64,000 nt of DNA from Palsa-1150 sp964531095 (GCA_964531095.1 CAZHED010000018.1:1-64000); one strand, 5' to 3'; numbered from the stretch's first letter, positions 54,547-63,987 are shown. The notes: a model not told the origin generated them from the letters alone. A program made the numbers and translations.

Positions 54547-55374
54547 TTACCGCGGCGGCTGCGCGAACCGCGCTTCGGGGAACGGCTCCGCGCGGTCGCG
54601 CGTCGCATTCTCTTCGTCGCGGACGTTCCTCGGGAACAGGCGAATGCCGCGGGCTTCGAGGCCCGCGCGGTCGTCGTAGCGAAGCTCGGTCATCGTATCG
54701 GGCCTCGCGCTGGCACGCTCGAACGGCACCTCGGTGACGTACGAGTCGTGCGCCTCGCCGAACTGCGTGCCGAGTCCCTCACGCGATTCGTCCGAGGTCA
54801 CATTCGCGCCGGCTGCGGCCGAGGGCGCCGCCGGAGCAGCGCGCGATGCGCTCTTGGGAGCCATGGGAACGGCGACGGCCCGCTCCCGGAAGAACGCGAC
54901 GCCGATGACGCCGACGTTCCGGTCATGCCCGGTGCGTGCCGCGTACGAGGCCGGCACGGAAGAAAAGCGGAAGGCGGCCACTGTGTCGAGCGACGTTCGC
55001 CACCCGTCGATGGTCACGTCCCCGAAGGGGGCGATCAGGTATCCGCGCTTGGCGAGACCGGCGGGCCGGCCGTCGATGGCATCCAAGCCGTCGACCGACA
55101 CGACCGCCTCCACGCGGCCGGCCGTGGGATTGACGATGCGCAGGCTGTAGCGTTCGCCGACTGTCGCGAGGACGAACCTGCGGCCGTCGTGCAGGAAGCT
55201 GGGCAGCGCGCGCGCCGCGTCGTCGACGATCTCGACGCGCGGAGTCACGCAGGCGGCCGGGCGGCCCGCGGGGGCATTCGATGAAGGCGGTTCCGCGAGC
55301 GCCGAGGGGCCGAGGCAACCGCAGGCGATGGTGGTGAAGACGAGGAGTGCCGGGAGGGAGGAGCGCATCCTCAT
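54547..55374 (-). CDS. Hypothetical exported protein or lipoprotein
   Basis: The 275-residue product has a signal peptide that could be cleaved as a lipoprotein (TTIAC, Cys18) or after PSALA. The next 130 residues contain strand-rich segments (RRFVLATVGERYSLRIVNPT, VEAVVSVDGLDAIDGRPA, FGDVTIDGWRTSLDTVAAFR). The C-terminal part is Ala/Pro-rich, then charged. I recognise no family. It is last in the minus-strand run that begins with the anti-sigma-like gene; upstream of it is a 175-bp gap that holds short ACGTCCAC repeats. Confidence 0.72.
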   Translation of the reverse strand: MRMRSSLPALLVFTTIACGCLGPSALAEPPSSNAPAGRPAACVTPRVEIVDDAARALPSFLHDGRRFVLATVGERYSLRIVNPTAGRVEAVVSVDGLDAIDGRPAGLAKRGYLIAPFGDVTIDGWRTSLDTVAAFRFSSVPASYAARTGHDRNVGVIGVAFFRERAVAVPMAPKSASRAAPAAPSAAAGANVTSDESREGLGTQFGEAHDSYVTEVPFERASARPDTMTELRYDDRAGLEARGIRLFPRNVRDEENATRDRAEPFPEARFAQPPR

Positions 55375-55549
55375 CCGACGCGCAGCCGGCGCGTTCGATC
55401 TGGCCTTTAAGCCTGCCCCCATATTCCGCTGGCCCATTGAATGCCGTCGTGGTCGTTACGTCCACGTCCACCCAACGTCCCACGTCCACGTTCGGGTGGC
55501 CACCTCGTCAGCGGCCGCAGTACGCAGCGCGCCCACACCCGCGGTGTGT

Positions 55550-55849
55550 TCAGCCTTGCTTCTGCCAGGCGTCGAGGCCGGCCTTGAGCTCCTGCGGATT
55601 CATCACCGGCGTCAATTCGATCGTGGCGTGAAGTGCCATGAAAATAGGCTCCGCGATCGAAGGCACTTGGCTCGTCTCCTTCAGATCGAAGAACATGTAG
55701 GCGGTTCGCTTGCCGTCTTCGACCCCGAAGTACGTCGCCTCGGGCTTGATCCGCTCCATGGTGTCACCGATCACTTTCGCGAGTGAGCCATCCTTGACGG
55801 CTCTGTTGCCACCGTCGACCGGAACCGAAACCTTCAGCAAAGTGCGCAT
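55550..55849 (-). CDS. Small conserved protein, unknown function
   Basis: The 99-residue protein begins MRTLLKVSVPVDGGNRAVKD and contains ERIKPEATYFGVEDGKRTAY, FFDLKETSQVPSIAEPIF and a final MNPQELKAGLDAW. The pattern of strands and helices fits a small ferredoxin-like (dimeric alpha-beta barrel) fold, but I cannot name the family. GGAGG lies six bases before the ATG at 55849. It follows the SnoaL-like gene, with a 124-bp gap. Confidence 0.82.
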   Translation of the reverse strand: MRTLLKVSVPVDGGNRAVKDGSLAKVIGDTMERIKPEATYFGVEDGKRTAYMFFDLKETSQVPSIAEPIFMALHATIELTPVMNPQELKAGLDAWQKQG

Positions 55850-55973
55850 GAGAAATCCTCCTCTTCGGTGTTCTCGTGTTCGCGCCGTTTTGCGCGATCG
55901 TTCCTGTTACGACTGGATATGCGCGGCGGATCCATCGGACGTGCCGCGACGAACGTTCGGAGAAAGACGCGCG

Positions 55974-56366
55974 TCAGCGAAAAGCCTTGGCGAGGGCGTT
56001 GGTGTCTTCGAAGGCCTGATAGAACTTCACTTTCGTCCCGGCGAACGTCCAGACCATCGCCCAATCCGACTCGAACGCCTTGCCCGTCTTCTTCGCCCGG
56101 CCGGCCCAGTGACCCAGGGCCACGACGGTGTCGCCTTGCTCCACGAACGTCTTGGGGGTGAATTGCGTGATCTCCACGGCGCCGGCCAGCTCCCCGAAGA
56201 ACGTCATCGCCTGGGCCTTCCCACGACGGGCCTTCCCGTAGGGAATCTCCGGGGCCCCGGAGTGGATCCATACGATGTCTTCGTCGAGCACGTCGGCGAT
56301 GCCGCCGAGGTTTCCCGTGCCGAAATTGGAATAAAGAGTCGCAACAATCTGCGTGAGATTGGCCAT
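55974..56366 (-). CDS. SnoaL-like (NTF2-fold) protein
   Basis: The 130-residue protein has the SnoaL/NTF2 pattern: ATLYSNFGTGNLGGIADVLD, then DIVWIHSGAPEIPYG, ITQFTPKTFVEQGDTVVALG and SDWAMVWTFAGTKVKFYQAF. Such folds bind small ligands or act as isomerases. AAGGAG precedes the ATG at 56366. It follows the ECF sigma gene on the same strand and may be part of its regulon. ECF41 sigma factors carry a fused SnoaL domain; here the two are separate genes. Confidence 0.88.
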   Translation of the reverse strand: MANLTQIVATLYSNFGTGNLGGIADVLDEDIVWIHSGAPEIPYGKARRGKAQAMTFFGELAGAVEITQFTPKTFVEQGDTVVALGHWAGRAKKTGKAFESDWAMVWTFAGTKVKFYQAFEDTNALAKAFR

Positions 56367-56501
56367 CGGTTTCTCCTTTGTTTTCTCGGGGCCCGCGATC
56401 GGTATGGCGTGGCCCGACCAAACTACGCATGACGGCCCCCGGCGGTTGCAGCGGGACGGACCGATCGGGTCCGCTGGATCAGGACCGTTCCGGCCCTAGC
56501 G

Positions 56502-57077
56502 TCAACCGCCCTCGGCCTCGAGCGCGTTGCGCAGCGCGAGCAACCCTCGCGCCGCTCGCGACTTGATGGTCCCCAGGGGAACGTTTTCCATTTCGGCGAT
56601 CTCCGGATAGGAGAGCCCCGAGAAGAACGATAGCTCCAGTGTGCTGCGCTGCTGCGACGGCAGCGTCGACAGCGCCTTGCGCATGCGGCTGCACTCGCTC
56701 GCATCGAGCACTTGCGCCTCCGGGGTCCCCGCATGATCCGTATGCAGGCCGGTCTCGTGAACGAGCACCGTCCGGTCCAGGTTGCCGCGCCGGTCGCGGC
56801 GGCGCTTGCGATCGATGCCGAGGTTTCGCGTCAGCGTGACCAGCCAGGCGACCACCGAGCCGCGCTCGGCGACGTAGTAACCGGCCCGTTCCCCGACGAT
56901 GACGAAGGCGTCGTGGACCACGTCCTCCGCGTCTGCCCGTTCGCGCAGGATCCGGAGCGCCACGCCCAGGAGGGTCGCGGCGTAGCGGTCGTACAGCAAT
57001 GCCACCGCGGTGGAATCGCCGCGCACGATGCGCGCCAAGAGCTCCCCATCCGAAGGGGTCGTTCGGTGCGGATCCAT
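56502..57077 (-). CDS. ECF sigma factor, SigK-like
   Basis: The 191-residue sigma factor has region 2 (AVALLYDRYAATLLGVALRI, ADAEDVVHDAFVIVGERA) and region 4 (LPSQQRSTLELSFFSGLSYP, EIAEMENVPLGTIKSRAARG). The IDRKRRRDRRGNL segment between them matches the SigK-type group, which is normally held by an RskA anti-sigma factor. The gene upstream, 37 bp away on the same strand, carries an RskA-like N-terminal segment. The ATG at 57077 is the first in frame and starts MDPHRTTPSDGEL. Confidence 0.92.
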   Translation of the reverse strand: MDPHRTTPSDGELLARIVRGDSTAVALLYDRYAATLLGVALRILRERADAEDVVHDAFVIVGERAGYYVAERGSVVAWLVTLTRNLGIDRKRRRDRRGNLDRTVLVHETGLHTDHAGTPEAQVLDASECSRMRKALSTLPSQQRSTLELSFFSGLSYPEIAEMENVPLGTIKSRAARGLLALRNALEAEGG

Positions 57078-57114
57078 CCGATCCGCGAAGTTAGCCCGCG
57101 ACGGGCACCGGCGG

Positions 57115-57912
57115 TCAAGTGTGGACGGCGGTTTCGAGGTTCTTGGCGATCCGGGCGAGGCGCTCCCGACGGGCGGGCGCGTACGGTGCGAGGATGGAAA
57201 CGACGCCGAGAACCAATCGCTCGCCCATTTCGCTGATCCCGGCTTGGCAGTCCGCCGGCAGCTCGACGGCGAAGCCTCGCTCGAGGGCGTCCGTCGCCGT
57301 GGCCATGAGCTGCACTTCGGTTGCGCAGCCGGTCAGCACGATCGTGTCGACCGCGAGCTCGTCGAGGACCCCCTCCAGGTTCGACGCGTGAAACCCGCTG
57401 TAGGACGGCTTGGTGACGACATGATCGCGATGCGTCGGCGCGAGATCCGGCCAGACTTCGGCGCCCTCCGTGCCTTCAACCGCGTGATAGCCCCACGCGT
57501 CGAGCTCCGGATCGTCGGCCGAGTGCCTGTCGACGACATAGATGACGGGCACTCCGGAGGAGCGAGCCGCTTCGAGTCGATCGACCAACGCGGGAACGAT
57601 CGCCCGCGCGCGCGGGACCTCGAGCGGACGGCCCGGTGTCATGTTGTCGCGAATCATCTCGACCACGAGCAAGGCGCGGCGGGTCGCTTGCGAGCGCCGA
57701 GCCCGGAACGACTCGAGCACGCGATCGCGCAGGGCCGGGCTCGGGGCGACCGGCGCCTCCGCCTGTCCCAGAGTCGCTGCCGCCTCTGCGACAGCGCCCA
57801 CGGCGGCTCGCCGTTCGGGCGGCATGCGACCGACGGTCGCGTCGGACAGGCGCTCGGGCCGGCCCGACAGGACGAAGGCGAGGGTGTCAGCCAGCGCGGT
57901 CTCGTCGTTCAT
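57115..57912 (-). CDS. Anti-sigma-like N-terminus fused to a catalytically altered isochorismatase-like domain
   Basis: The 265-residue protein has two parts. Residues about 1-70 (LADTLAFVLSGRPERLSDAT, then EAAATLGQAEAPVAPSPALR and DRVLESF) resemble the N-terminal sigma-binding segment and the PPxALR-type end of RskA anti-sigma factors. Residues 80-265 are an isochorismatase-like hydrolase fold: LLVVEMIRDN, VVTKPSYSGF, LTGCATEVQLMATATDAL. In this family the triad is Asp-Lys-Cys. Here the Asp position is Glu85 and the Cys position is Gln201 (GCATEVQ against the usual G-ATDVC), while Lys168 is kept. There is no membrane helix or HxxxCxxC zinc motif. It lies 37 bp upstream of the ECF sigma gene, so it is probably its regulator. 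Confidence 0.85.
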   Translation of the reverse strand: MNDETALADTLAFVLSGRPERLSDATVGRMPPERRAAVGAVAEAAATLGQAEAPVAPSPALRDRVLESFRARRSQATRRALLVVEMIRDNMTPGRPLEVPRARAIVPALVDRLEAARSSGVPVIYVVDRHSADDPELDAWGYHAVEGTEGAEVWPDLAPTHRDHVVTKPSYSGFHASNLEGVLDELAVDTIVLTGCATEVQLMATATDALERGFAVELPADCQAGISEMGERLVLGVVSILAPYAPARRERLARIAKNLETAVHT

Positions 57913-58111
57913 CGGGTCAACGCTCGTTTCGTGGATTAGGAAGGCCCCCGCGCACCTCGGCTGGGTTCGCCACGGAAAAGGTATACCCCCGAGCCAAGGG
58001 CGGCAACTCGCCCAGGCGCCCGACGTTTCGATCAGGCCTACGTGCGGCGCACCCGAGCGGATCCCTTCGACGACGGATCCGATGAGGCCGGGAGCGCGTA
58101 AGGATGAGGCA

Positions 58112-58585
58112 GTGGCGGCGTACGATTTCGTCTCGAGGTGGTTCATCGACGCACCCGTCGAACGCGTCTTCGCGGCCATCGAGGACGCGCCCCGCTGGCC
58201 GTCCTGGTGGAAGGCCGTCACCCGGCTCGATGTGCTGGACGACGGAGGTCCCGACGGCGTGGGAAGCACGACACGCTGCGAGTGGCGCAGCGCGCTCGGT
58301 TACAAGCTCTCTTTCGACGCCCGCGTGACGCGCAAGGACCCGCCGCACCTCATCGAGGTCGCCGCGACGGGGGAGCTCGTTGGGCTCGGCCGGTGGACGC
58401 TCTCGCCGGAGGGAACGGGCACGCTCGTGCAGTACGAGTGGAAGGTCACCACCACCAAGCGATGGATGAACACGCTCGCGCCCTTGCTGCGGCCCGCCTT
58501 CCACTACAACCATGCGGTCGTCATGCGCTGGGGCGGCAAGGGGCTCGGGCGCCTGCTCGAGGCGCGGTTCGAAGATCGTTCGTGA
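58112..58585 (+). CDS. SRPBCC (polyketide cyclase/START-like) family protein
   Basis: The 157-residue protein has the helix-grip pattern: YDFVSRWFIDAPVERVFAAI, then DAPRWPSWWKAVTRLDVLD, GVGSTTRCEWRSALGYKLSF and a C-terminal helix with NHAVVMRWGGKGLGRLLE. Such proteins bind hydrophobic ligands. The GTG at 58112 follows AAGGATGAGG and gives the usual MAxYDF start; ATG 58082 would add 10 residues. It is divergent from the anti-sigma-like gene across about 200 bp and could belong to the same regulon. Confidence 0.85.
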   Translation: MAAYDFVSRWFIDAPVERVFAAIEDAPRWPSWWKAVTRLDVLDDGGPDGVGSTTRCEWRSALGYKLSFDARVTRKDPPHLIEVAATGELVGLGRWTLSPEGTGTLVQYEWKVTTTKRWMNTLAPLLRPAFHYNHAVVMRWGGKGLGRLLEARFEDRS

Positions 58586-58669
58586 GCGCTCGCAGGCCGC
58601 TGAAGAACAAGAGAATCGCTTTTCTTTCTAGCGCCCCGGGCAGGGGCCAGCTCGAGCGCAGGCCAGTCG

Positions 58670-59089
58670 CTACGGCGCGTCCGGCGGTTCGCCTCGCGTC
58701 GACTGCGAAGGCGGCGCCCATCGCCACATCACAAAGAGAAGCCAACCGGCCGACACCAGCCCGGCGGCCCAGAACCGCATACCCCATCGGTACCCGCGAG
58801 TGTCATGCATCGCGACCTGGCGCACTTGCTCATCCACAGCCAACGAATCGGGCACCCGGTCTGCGGAGACAAACGCGCGCTCCATCGCGACCGCGCACCA
58901 CACCCCGAGGCCGATCGGCACGAGAGCGACGAGGCTTGTCCACAGGGGGGCCGGCGTCCGTCGCAGCAGCCAGACGATCCAGACCATGAGCCCGCCGAGC
59001 GCAGCCGCGAAGACGACGACCATCTTCCGGAGAATCGGGCGGGAAAGCCGCTCGAGCCAACCAAAAAAACGCGCCCGGACGACTCGCAT
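58670..59089 (-). CDS. Small membrane protein with three predicted helices
   Basis: The product has about 139 residues, with hydrophobic segments MVVVFAAALGGLMVWIVWLL, LWTSLVALVPIGLGVWCAVA and WAAGLVSAGWLLFVMW. It has a basic N-terminus and a Pro/Glu/Asp tail. I recognise no family. The start is uncertain: ATG 59089 and ATG 59110 both lie inside or beside the terminator-like hairpin, and ATG 59023 directly before the first helix is an alternative. No partner gene lies nearby on this strand. Confidence 0.65.
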   Translation of the reverse strand: MRVVRARFFGWLERLSRPILRKMVVVFAAALGGLMVWIVWLLRRTPAPLWTSLVALVPIGLGVWCAVAMERAFVSADRVPDSLAVDEQVRQVAMHDTRGYRWGMRFWAAGLVSAGWLLFVMWRWAPPSQSTRGEPPDAP

Positions 59090-59100
59090 CGTCCGGGCGC
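59063..59100 (-). terminator. Rho-independent terminator-like hairpin
   Basis: GCGCCCGGACGA at 59071-59082 pairs perfectly with TCGTCCGGGCGC at 59089-59100, a 12-bp GC-rich stem with a 6-base loop. On the minus strand the stem is followed by a run of seven T (59069-59063). That is the full pattern of an intrinsic terminator. It lies across the 5' end of the small membrane protein's frame, so it may act as an attenuator or end an unseen upstream minus-strand RNA. Confidence 0.75.
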
Positions 59101-59110
59101 GGTGGGCCAT

Positions 59111-59620
59111 GCGCTGTGGGGGAGGGGCTCACGCACGGCCCTCAAGGTACGGTCGCCGGGCTTGCCGCTAGGAGGGAGACGGCACCGACGCCCCGCACAC
59201 ACTCAAAATTGTGTCCGGTTCGCTATTCGAGCAAGAGGGGTCCACATCTTTCTCCTTCGCGCGCCCTCTTGCTGATGTCCTGATGTCCTTCCGTGGGACA
59301 ACCGACTCCTGACCTTTATTCCGATGCGCGTAACGCGAGACCGATCTCGCCGAGACGCCGATCGCGCACGAGCTCGAGCGTTCTTCCGGCTGGCTCGCAC
59401 AGCGTGCCGAAGCCTCGGACTCATTTTCGCGGAGATCGTCAGGTTGGTTTGACTCGAACCGCGGCGCTCGTGCACCGTCTCGCGCTGCTTGCCCCGGCCG
59501 CGCGCAGCTGACGCGTCGGCGTGAGCCAATCGCACCGCGCGCTCGCGGTGATCGTCGACGACCTCGACGACTGCGAGGCCCTTCGCGCGGGGCACGAACC
59601 CGTTTCCACGGAGGATTGAT
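59111..59620. other. Gene-free region upstream of the beta-helix protein
   Basis: This 510-bp stretch contains no gene I can support. The part at 59190-59330 is AT-richer than the rest and carries the hairpin at 59230-59273 and a tandem TGATGTCC at 59273-59288 or so. The long minus-strand frame starting at 59168 is a shadow of the beta-helix gene. It probably contains the promoter of that gene and could encode a small RNA ending at the terminator at 59063-59100. Confidence 0.6.
59230..59273. promoter_or_regulatory. 10-bp inverted repeat
   Basis: AGCAAGAGGG at 59230-59239 pairs perfectly with CCCTCTTGCT at 59264-59273, with a 24-base loop, in the leader region of the beta-helix gene. There is no T-run after it on either strand. 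It could be an RNA hairpin or a spaced operator pair. Confidence 0.4.
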
Positions 59621-61315
59621 ATGCGAATCAAGACATTGGCGGGCCTTTCCGCGCTCGCGATGGTGTGCGTCACGACCGCGGCCTGGGGGTCGGACTTCTC
59701 GGTCGGGCCGAACGGCAGCGACAGCGCGGCCGGCGGGCCCACCGCGCCGTGGGCGACGGTCCAGCACGCGGTGGATGTGATGCAGCCCGGAGACACCGTT
59801 ACCGTGGCCGACGGCTCGTATGCCGGCTTCTGGATGAAGAACCGCCAGGGCGACGCCCAGCATCGCTTCACGATCCGCTCCCAGAACCCCCTCGGGGCGA
59901 AGATCACGGGACCGTCGCCCACCAGCAACGATCCCAACGACAGCGTGCAGCTCGTCAGCGTGAGCTTCGCCACGATCGACGGCTTCGACGTCACCGGCGC
60001 CCCCCGGGCCGGCATTTCGATCCGCACGTTCGGCGACGAGACGGGGGCCGACACGACCGACGACATCGTCCAGAACTGCCGCAGCCATGACAACGGCGCC
60101 GGCGTCACCGCGGGGCGGCACGACGGAGTCTTCACGGGTTTTGCGCAGAACGTGCTCATCCAAGACAACGAGGTCGACGGCAACGCGGAGCACGGCATCT
60201 ACGTCTCCAACTCGGCCGACAATCCGGTCGTGCGCGGCAACAAGTCTCATGACAACAAGGCGAACGGCCTGCAGATCAATGCGGACGGGTCGACCGGCGG
60301 CGACGGGGTCATCTCCCACTGGCTGATGGAGAACAACGTCGTTTACGGCAACGGAGGCGCGGCGGCGATCAACCTCGACGGCGCGACGTTCGGTATCCTG
60401 CGCAACAACCTCGTATACGGGAACGCGAAGGGGGGCATCGCGCTCTTTATGGGCGACTCGGTCGAGGCGTCGCACGACAACGTCGTCGTCGGAAACACCG
60501 TCTATGACCCGTCGGGTACCCGATTCGCGGTCCAGATCGACAACGGCGCGGACAACAACGTCGTCTTCGACAACGTCTTCTGGTCGGCCGCATCGGGCAT
60601 GGAGATCGGCACCGTGAACAACCTCAGCCACGACTACAACGTGGTGTCGTCCTACTCGGGTGGGACGGCGAGCGCGCACGAGAGCTCTCCCCCGGCCGCG
60701 CAGCTTTTCGTCAACGCGGCCTCCAGCGACTACCACCCGGGCGCCGCGCTGATCGGGCAGGGGATGGCAACGTACGGCGGCGCCACGGCGCCCGGCACGG
60801 ACCTCGAAGGGAACGCGAGGCCCCAGACCGGCGCGTGCGACATCGGGTGCTACGAGCACGGCGGGACGGCGACGACCCCGACCGCGCATCCACCGACGAC
60901 GCCAGACGCCGGCAACGGCGCCGGCGCGATGACCAACGGAGCGCGCGACGCAGCGGTCTCCGACGCCGCCGCGGCCTATCCTTCGTCGACCGAGGCGGGG
61001 ACGCCGCCGTCCCCCGGTGTCGCCGACGCATCCGGCAACGACGCCGCCGTCATTCCATCGGGGGAGGGCGACGGCGATGCGCAGACCAGCGCACCCGTGA
61101 GCCCCGTACCGGGCGAGACCGACGCCGGAGTCGCGCCCGCCGTCGCGGACGACGCCTCGGTCGGGGCGGCCGGCGATCCCGCGGCGCCGGTCTGGGGAGC
61201 AGGCAACGCCCAGAGCGGAAATGGCTGCAGCGCGTCGCCTGGCCCGGCCGGCGCAGGGGGCACGGTCTTGCTGTCGCTGTCGATCGCCCTGCTCGCCATC
61301 CGACGACGGCGGTGA
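59621..61315 (+). CDS. Exported right-handed beta-helix protein with MYXO-CTERM-like tail
   Basis: The 564-residue protein has a signal peptide (LSALAMVCVTTAAWG). A pectate-lyase-like start follows (FSVGPNGSDSAAGGPTAPWA, VMQPGDTVTVADGSYAGFW), then beta-helix coils rich in Asn ladders (NEVDGNAEHGIYVSNSADNP, NNVVYGNGGAAAINLDGATF) up to about residue 400. A 120-residue Ala/Asp/Pro/Thr linker leads to a C-terminal Gly-Cys, membrane helix and Arg cluster (NGCSAS, GGTVLLSLSIALLAIRRRR), the MYXO-CTERM layout that anchors surface proteins in myxobacteria. Substrate: probably a polysaccharide. ATG 59621 has GGAGG upstream. Confidence 0.9.
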   Translation: MRIKTLAGLSALAMVCVTTAAWGSDFSVGPNGSDSAAGGPTAPWATVQHAVDVMQPGDTVTVADGSYAGFWMKNRQGDAQHRFTIRSQNPLGAKITGPSPTSNDPNDSVQLVSVSFATIDGFDVTGAPRAGISIRTFGDETGADTTDDIVQNCRSHDNGAGVTAGRHDGVFTGFAQNVLIQDNEVDGNAEHGIYVSNSADNPVVRGNKSHDNKANGLQINADGSTGGDGVISHWLMENNVVYGNGGAAAINLDGATFGILRNNLVYGNAKGGIALFMGDSVEASHDNVVVGNTVYDPSGTRFAVQIDNGADNNVVFDNVFWSAASGMEIGTVNNLSHDYNVVSSYSGGTASAHESSPPAAQLFVNAASSDYHPGAALIGQGMATYGGATAPGTDLEGNARPQTGACDIGCYEHGGTATTPTAHPPTTPDAGNGAGAMTNGARDAAVSDAAAAYPSSTEAGTPPSPGVADASGNDAAVIPSGEGDGDAQTSAPVSPVPGETDAGVAPAVADDASVGAAGDPAAPVWGAGNAQSGNGCSASPGPAGAGGTVLLSLSIALLAIRRRR

Positions 61316-62515
61316 TCAGGGGATCCGGCGGACATTCCCCGCGTCGATCGCTTCTGTGACGATGGCTCGGTCGACGTCGTCAGTGGCCGCAACGGCCTCG
61401 GCGACGTCGATCGCCCGCTCGCCACGCTGGATACGGGTGCGCGCTTCGGCGTCGCCCGTGAGAAGGTCGAACGCGGGGACGTCGTCGCGAAACTCGTACT
61501 TGTCGGTGCGGAAGGCAAACCGGTTGGGCTCTTGCGCATGGGCGAGCGCGACGAGCGCGAGGTACGTCGCGAGCGGTCGAAAGGTCATGGGATCGGTCAC
61601 GTGAACTTGCACGCCGCCGCACGGCTCGCGGGCGTGCTTGTGAAAGGTCGGCCGGAACGTGATTGGGCGCGCCCGCATCCCTGGTAGCGCGAGCGTGTGC
61701 AGCTCGTCGGCGAGGCGCACACCATCGATCCAGGGCGCGCCGACCAACTCGAAGGGGCGGGTCGTCCCGCGCCCCTCGGATAGATTCGTTCCTTCGATCA
61801 GGCAACCCCCGGGGTACACGAGCGCCGTCTCGTAACTCGGCATGTTCGGCGACGGCATGACGAACGGCCTGTCCCAGGCTGTCGCGTGCCGATCGCGCTC
61901 GAGCCCGCGGACGCCGAGTACCCGCACGAGCTCTTGCGGAACGCGCTCGACCTCGGCCCGCCATGCGACGATTTCACCGAGGGTGAGCGCATGGCGCACG
62001 GGCATTGGCTCCAACCCCACGAACGAGCAGTGGTCGCGCGTTTGCCGGCGCCCCTCGATGCGCGTCTTGTCGCCCCCGAGCGGATTCGGCCGGTCGAGCA
62101 CCAAGACCCTCACTCCGGCGCGGGCGCAAGCGCGCATCGCGAGCACCGCCGTCCAGACGAACGTGTAGTAGCGCGCACCGACGTCTTGCAGATCGATCAC
62201 AAGCACGTCGACCGCCGCCAGATCTTCCGGCCGGGGCGAGAGGTCCTCGAATCGCTCGCCGTATAGACTGCGCACCGGCGTACCGAATGCGTCGCGGGCG
62301 TCGGCGATCCCGACCATGTCCTGCGCTTCGCCGCCGTAGCCGTGCTCCGGGCCGAAGACCATCGTTACGCGCGCTCCGATCGCGTCGAGCACGCGCCGCG
62401 CGTGAACCATCCGGCGATCCACCGACGCCGCGTGGGCGAGAAGTCCCACCCGCGCGGCACGCAGCTCTGCGCCCAGGGTCGAGTGGGTCGCCAGGCGATC
62501 GAGGCCAGTCCTCAT
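61316..62515 (-). CDS. NamZ-type exo-beta-N-acetylmuramidase (DUF1343), no signal peptide
   Basis: The 399-residue protein matches the DUF1343/NamZ family: FGPEHGYGGEAQDMVGIADA, VLVIDLQDVGARYYTFVWTA, VLDRPNPLGG, MPSPNMPSYETALVYPGGCL, IEGTNLSEGRGTTRPFELVG. Characterised members remove N-acetylmuramic acid from the ends of muropeptides during cell-wall recycling. Most are exported, but here the protein starts MRTGLDRLATHS with no signal peptide, so it may work in the cytoplasm. The stop touches the stop of the convergent beta-helix gene. Confidence 0.88.
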   Translation of the reverse strand: MRTGLDRLATHSTLGAELRAARVGLLAHAASVDRRMVHARRVLDAIGARVTMVFGPEHGYGGEAQDMVGIADARDAFGTPVRSLYGERFEDLSPRPEDLAAVDVLVIDLQDVGARYYTFVWTAVLAMRACARAGVRVLVLDRPNPLGGDKTRIEGRRQTRDHCSFVGLEPMPVRHALTLGEIVAWRAEVERVPQELVRVLGVRGLERDRHATAWDRPFVMPSPNMPSYETALVYPGGCLIEGTNLSEGRGTTRPFELVGAPWIDGVRLADELHTLALPGMRARPITFRPTFHKHAREPCGGVQVHVTDPMTFRPLATYLALVALAHAQEPNRFAFRTDKYEFRDDVPAFDLLTGDAEARTRIQRGERAIDVAEAVAATDDVDRAIVTEAIDAGNVRRIP

Positions 62516-62622
62516 CCGGGTCCGAGTGTAGACGCGCCTCGCAACGCTTTCACCGGTGACGGGCTCGAACTCGCTTTGTAGGCCATTTTCCCGTACCTTG
62601 TCGTGGAAGAGATTTCGTACCC

Positions 62623-63987
<1,365 letters not shown>

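Noticed and set aside
57542..58111. N-terminal extension of the SRPBCC protein
   Set aside because: The frame is open, but the extension is antisense to the anti-sigma-like gene and is Arg/Ser/Ala-rich without a fold.
59168..60889. Minus-strand open frame of 573 codons
   Set aside because: Antisense to the beta-helix protein and extends into the promoter region without a plausible start or domain.
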